NCBI GenBank assembly: GCA_000403275.2
Contig: KE159600.1
Location: forward strand, 517,708-581,707
Length of the DNA: 64,000 nucleotides
Reading direction: 5' to 3'
Source of the DNA: Lachnospiraceae bacterium 28-4
Lineage (GTDB): Bacteria; Bacillota; Clostridia; Lachnospirales; Lachnospiraceae
The number at the start of each line of letters is the position of its first letter. Position 1 is the stretch's first letter. Positions 61,175 to 64,000 of this stretch are shown here, in pieces. The notes beneath the pieces were generated by a model that was not told the origin of the DNA, did not search any database, and saw only the letters and a program-made list of their open reading frames with translations. The position numbers and the translations under genes were made by a program.

Positions 61175-62068
61175 CTATTTCCTCCTATCCTTCAAGACCA
61201 GACCATGAATCAGATAATTCTGCACCACATAAATAAAAACGATCATAAACATAATCGCCACAGCCATCGTAGAAGCCAGGCCAAAGTTCGAGAAAGTAAA
61301 CGCCGTCTTGATCGTATATAACGTAAACGTGGAAGAAGCATATCCGGGGCCGCCCGCCGTCATAACAAACGGAATATCGAACACCTGCAAAGCCCCTCTG
61401 ATATTATCGAACAGCACGAAATCCACCATCAGCATAATAGCCGGCACCTGTATGTATTTAAACAACTGCCAGGTCGTCGCCCCGTCCACCTCGGCCGCCT
61501 CCATCTGATCCTGCGGTATGGACTGCAGCGCCGCCATAAATAGAATAATATGATAACCGCTGAACCTCCACAAAGAGACGAACGCCAGCACATAATTGAC
61601 AATCTTCGGATCGGACAGCCAGCTCCTGATCAAAGACTCCAGATGCACCGCCGACAAAATAGCGTCAAAGGCTCCGTTGATTGGCGAAAAAAAATAGGAA
61701 AAGGCATAGGAAATCGCCACCCCATTGATAATATACGGCATAAACACCATAGTTTTATAAAATTTTGCCGCCCTTAACTTGCCCGTTAAAAGCACCGCAA
61801 AAGCCAATTCCACTACAATCATGCATAAATGGATGAAAAAGTATACCGCATTATTTTTTAACGACATCCACAAATCCTTATTCTGGAACATGGATACATA
61901 ATTTGCCATCCCGATAAAATCTTTTTCCGGCGAATAGCCATCCCAGTTCGTAAAACTCATCCGAAATAAATCGATGGCCGGAAAAACAACAAATGCAATC
62001 AGGAGAAGCATCGGCACCACCAGCGCCGCAAAAATAAACTGTTTCCTCTTCTTACCTAATTTGCTCAT
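61175..62068 (-). CDS. Sugar ABC permease (MalF type)
   Basis: A 297-residue permease with six predicted helices and the EAA loop QMEAAEVDGATTWQLFKYIQVPA. Partner of the MalG-type permease. Starts 72 bases after the binding-protein stop. Confidence 0.92.
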   Translation of the reverse strand: MSKLGKKRKQFIFAALVVPMLLLIAFVVFPAIDLFRMSFTNWDGYSPEKDFIGMANYVSMFQNKDLWMSLKNNAVYFFIHLCMIVVELAFAVLLTGKLRAAKFYKTMVFMPYIINGVAISYAFSYFFSPINGAFDAILSAVHLESLIRSWLSDPKIVNYVLAFVSLWRFSGYHIILFMAALQSIPQDQMEAAEVDGATTWQLFKYIQVPAIMLMVDFVLFDNIRGALQVFDIPFVMTAGGPGYASSTFTLYTIKTAFTFSNFGLASTMAVAIMFMIVFIYVVQNYLIHGLVLKDRRK

Positions 62069-62140
62069 GACTACCTCCCGGTAATAAGCAGGAGCCGCTC
62101 TGCGCAGCCCCCGTTTTCTGGTTACTATCTGCTTTTCGGT

Positions 62141-63520
62141 TTACTGGATTCCTAATTTTGCCCTTGCTTCCGCCCATTTCGTATTCAGTTCATCCAGCGC
62201 CGCATTCAAATCAAAACCTTCCGTCATCATCTGAGCGCCCAGTTTCTTATAATCAAACGTAGTCTCATTTTGGATTGCCGAAAAATCATCACCGCCGCCG
62301 TCATACATAACGAGTACTTTATCCGGGCAAAGCGTATCTGCCTCTGCCAAAACAGGATCTTTATCCTTCGGGAAATTCTTCATCGAAGAAGCCGAAGACA
62401 CATAATTTATGTAGTCAGGATACCATGCTTCCGAATAGAACCATTCCACAAACGCCACTGCCGCTTCCTGATTCTTGGAGTGAGTCGTTACCCCCATAAA
62501 GGAATCGCCCTGAACGATTACATTATAAGGGTCGGATTCCGTATTTCTTGTCGGAAGATAGAATGTCCCAAGCTGGGAAATATCGTCCGTACCATTTGCG
62601 ATATTCTGCAGACCCCAGTCTCCCAACGCAAGGATCGCCGCACTCTTAGCTGCAAACAGGCTCGTTACCTGATCGTTTCCAAGCCCTAACGGATCTTTGC
62701 CAAGAACTCCCGATGTAAACAGGTTATATACTTTGTTGTAAGCCTTATTGATATCCGTTCCTTCTGCAAAAGGCGCATCCTGGGTTGCCATTGTATTCCA
62801 GTTCTGCCCGTTCGCCGATTCCAAAGCCGGCATAAACTCCATATAAGGGTAATCCGGCCATTCATCCTTCAACCCGCAGGCAATCGCCATAAAGTCCGGA
62901 TTTTCTTTTCCGAAATAATCCTGCAAAGTCTTTGCCGCCGCCTCAAATTCAGGCCATGTGGTGGGAACCTCCACCCCTGCTTCCTCGAACATATCCTTCC
63001 AATAAAATGCATATTCATAGCCGGATGTCATCGGTATGCCAAGCACCTTTCCGTCCAATGCATAGCCGCTTGCCAGCTCATTGTTGGCACATGCCTCTGT
63101 TCCTGACAAGTCGATCAGATAATCCTTGAATCTAGACAAGGTAAACGGCTTATTAAACATAATGTCGGGAAGCTGGTTTGCCGATGCCCGCATCTTCATC
63201 GCATTCCAATATTCGGAATCGTCCTTGATTTTTTCCACTTCCACATCCACGTTCGGATATTGTTCCTGGAATTTTCCTACCATATCATTTTCTTCGATAA
63301 AATCATTCAAATTATTATCCCAAATGGCAAAAGTAAGCGTACCGCTCAACTCTTCATTAGAAGCTGCGGGCGCCGCGCTCTCTTCCCCGCCCTCTTCTGC
63401 CGCCGGAGCTTCTTCCACGGCAGCTCCTTCCTTTGTATTCCCCCCTGCGCTTCCGCATCCGATGAATAAAGATGCCGCCATTGCACACGTTAAAATAGAA
63501 GCAATAATTCTTTTTTTCAT
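62141..63520 (-). CDS. Extracellular sugar-binding lipoprotein (MalE type)
   Basis: A 459-residue type 2 binding protein: signal peptide with lipobox ending FIGC (C22), a Glu/Ala-rich linker (about residues 28-50), then the binding domain (LTFAIWDNNLNDFIEENDMV and a C-terminal helix region). The start at 63520 has GGGAGG 9 bases upstream; the ORF to 63616 lacks one. Delivers the sugar to the MalFG permeases of the lac operon. Confidence 0.92.
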   Translation of the reverse strand: MKKRIIASILTCAMAASLFIGCGSAGGNTKEGAAVEEAPAAEEGGEESAAPAASNEELSGTLTFAIWDNNLNDFIEENDMVGKFQEQYPNVDVEVEKIKDDSEYWNAMKMRASANQLPDIMFNKPFTLSRFKDYLIDLSGTEACANNELASGYALDGKVLGIPMTSGYEYAFYWKDMFEEAGVEVPTTWPEFEAAAKTLQDYFGKENPDFMAIACGLKDEWPDYPYMEFMPALESANGQNWNTMATQDAPFAEGTDINKAYNKVYNLFTSGVLGKDPLGLGNDQVTSLFAAKSAAILALGDWGLQNIANGTDDISQLGTFYLPTRNTESDPYNVIVQGDSFMGVTTHSKNQEAAVAFVEWFYSEAWYPDYINYVSSASSMKNFPKDKDPVLAEADTLCPDKVLVMYDGGGDDFSAIQNETTFDYKKLGAQMMTEGFDLNAALDELNTKWAEARAKLGIQ

Positions 63521-63605
63521 TCTAATGATACCTCCCGGATTTTTCTTTCCATTCATTTCCAGCTGGCCAAACTGTGTTTCAAGAATATCAGCTTGACATC
63601 TTCTC

Positions 63606-63782
63606 CGCCATTTCATATCTTCATTTTTCTTGATATTTTTTCAGATGATGCAGATTGAATATTCTAACGCTTCGGAGCCACCGTTTTATCACTTGAGAGC
63701 CATTTGATTTTGGTATTCTAATGCTTGAGAGCCGCCACAACATCTAGTGGTCTTTGATAAGAGAATCAAGGAGGCAACTACA
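63606..63782. other. Gap between the lac operon and the IS remnant
   Basis: AT-rich stretch upstream of the binding-protein gene and the IS repeats. No gene seen; it should contain the lac-operon promoter, but no convincing -35/-10 pair was identified. Confidence 0.3.
63661..63733 (+). repeat. Three CTT(GA/CG)GAGCC repeats before the IS remnant
   Basis: CTTCGGAGCC (63670-63679), CTTGAGAGCC (63692-63701) and CTTGAGAGCC (63724-63733); the first and third are preceded by ATTCTAAYG. Probably the terminal region of an insertion sequence, perhaps transposase-binding sites. Confidence 0.45.
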
Positions 63783-64000
63783 ATGGCAAAAAACAACGGA
63801 AATACGACATGGAATATAAAATCCAAGCCGTAAAATTAGCAAAAGAGCTTGGCGGTGCAAAAGCTGCCAGAGAGGGAAGACTGAATGTCGGTTCCGGATC
63901 ACATACTCCGGAAACTGCCATGAATCTTGCAGAAGAACTGGCTCTCCTACGCAGACAGGCCAAGGAGCAGGAAAAGGAAATCCGCCGCCTGAAAGAGGAA
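63783..64000 (+). pseudogene. IS3-family-type transposase orfA, degraded and partial
   Basis: AAGGAGG precedes an ATG at 63783, but the frame from it stops after 16 codons. The transposase frame starts one base out: K-Q-R-K-Y-D-M-E-Y-K-I-Q-A-V-K-L-A-K-E-L-G-G, so one A appears lost from an A6 tract. About 20 residues of the helix-turn-helix also seem deleted between two AARE-like segments (GAKAARE then GRLNVGSGSHTPE). The leucine-zipper-like EELALLRRQAKEQEKEIRRLKEE runs off the window. An in-frame ATG at 63809 could restart translation. Orf B would lie beyond the edge. Confidence 0.65.

Overview
The window looks like a chromosomal segment of a gut-type anaerobic Firmicute, most probably Lachnospiraceae (Clostridia). 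This is inferred from the gene content: a large Gram-positive type SRP RNA next to tadA, MsmX/UgpC-type shared sugar ATPase, YesM/YesN two-component pairs, CdaR and YesL proteins, split transketolase, meso-diaminopimelate dehydrogenase, several radical SAM enzymes, and families such as DUF1002, DUF6128-like and DUF6440-like proteins. Purine-rich AGGAGG-type ribosome binding sites are common. No tRNA, rRNA, CRISPR array or intact prophage was seen.

Layout. 1-7.3 kb: a partial VWA/metallopeptidase-type protein, a MutS-related ATPase, a 38-residue membrane peptide, a kinase-like protein, an orphan NrdG-type activase, tadA, the SRP RNA with a near-consensus promoter, a PflX-type radical SAM protein and a DUF6128-like protein. 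7.4-14.3 kb: a disaccharide phosphorylase (GH65) locus with a HAD phosphatase, an ABC permease and a YesM/YesN pair. The permease and the sensor kinase both lack their 5' ends and abut head-to-head, which looks like a deletion scar that removed the rest of the transporter. 14.3-27.5 kb: cdaR, ugpC/msmX, a diguanylate cyclase, yesL, an acetyltransferase, a D-2-hydroxyacid dehydrogenase, a DUF1002 protein, a lipase-like hydrolase, metG, a glycosyltransferase frameshifted in a G9 tract (possible phase variation), SEC-C methionine aminopeptidase and rpe.

26.9-39.9 kb: a long leftward pentose locus. In transcription order it runs GntR-LacI (AraR-like) repressor, YesN regulator, YesM kinase, sugar-binding lipoprotein, ATPase, two permeases, a second binding lipoprotein, split transketolase, rpe. 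Together with araA-araB-araD at 46-50 kb it forms a coherent L-arabinose (or arabinose-containing sugar) pathway: uptake, conversion to xylulose 5-phosphate, and entry into the pentose phosphate pathway. The araA leader carries a 28-bp perfect palindrome, and upstream of its promoter there is an inverted repeat with AraR-like half sites. 40-46 kb: ddh with an unusual structured leader, a DUF885 metallopeptidase, and a four-gene operon headed by an ECF sigma factor with three unrecognised proteins.

50.2-57 kb: a membrane-anchored Mrr-like nuclease, a bacteriohemerythrin, an ABC-class ATPase with an RGG tract, and an AT-rich restriction-modification island (type IIG-like fusion plus a separate methyltransferase). 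57.4-63.5 kb: heterodimeric beta-galactosidase (LacL/LacM) with its own MalEFG-type transporter. The right edge holds a degraded IS3-type transposase orfA. All functions are inferred from reading the sequence; no database search was run.
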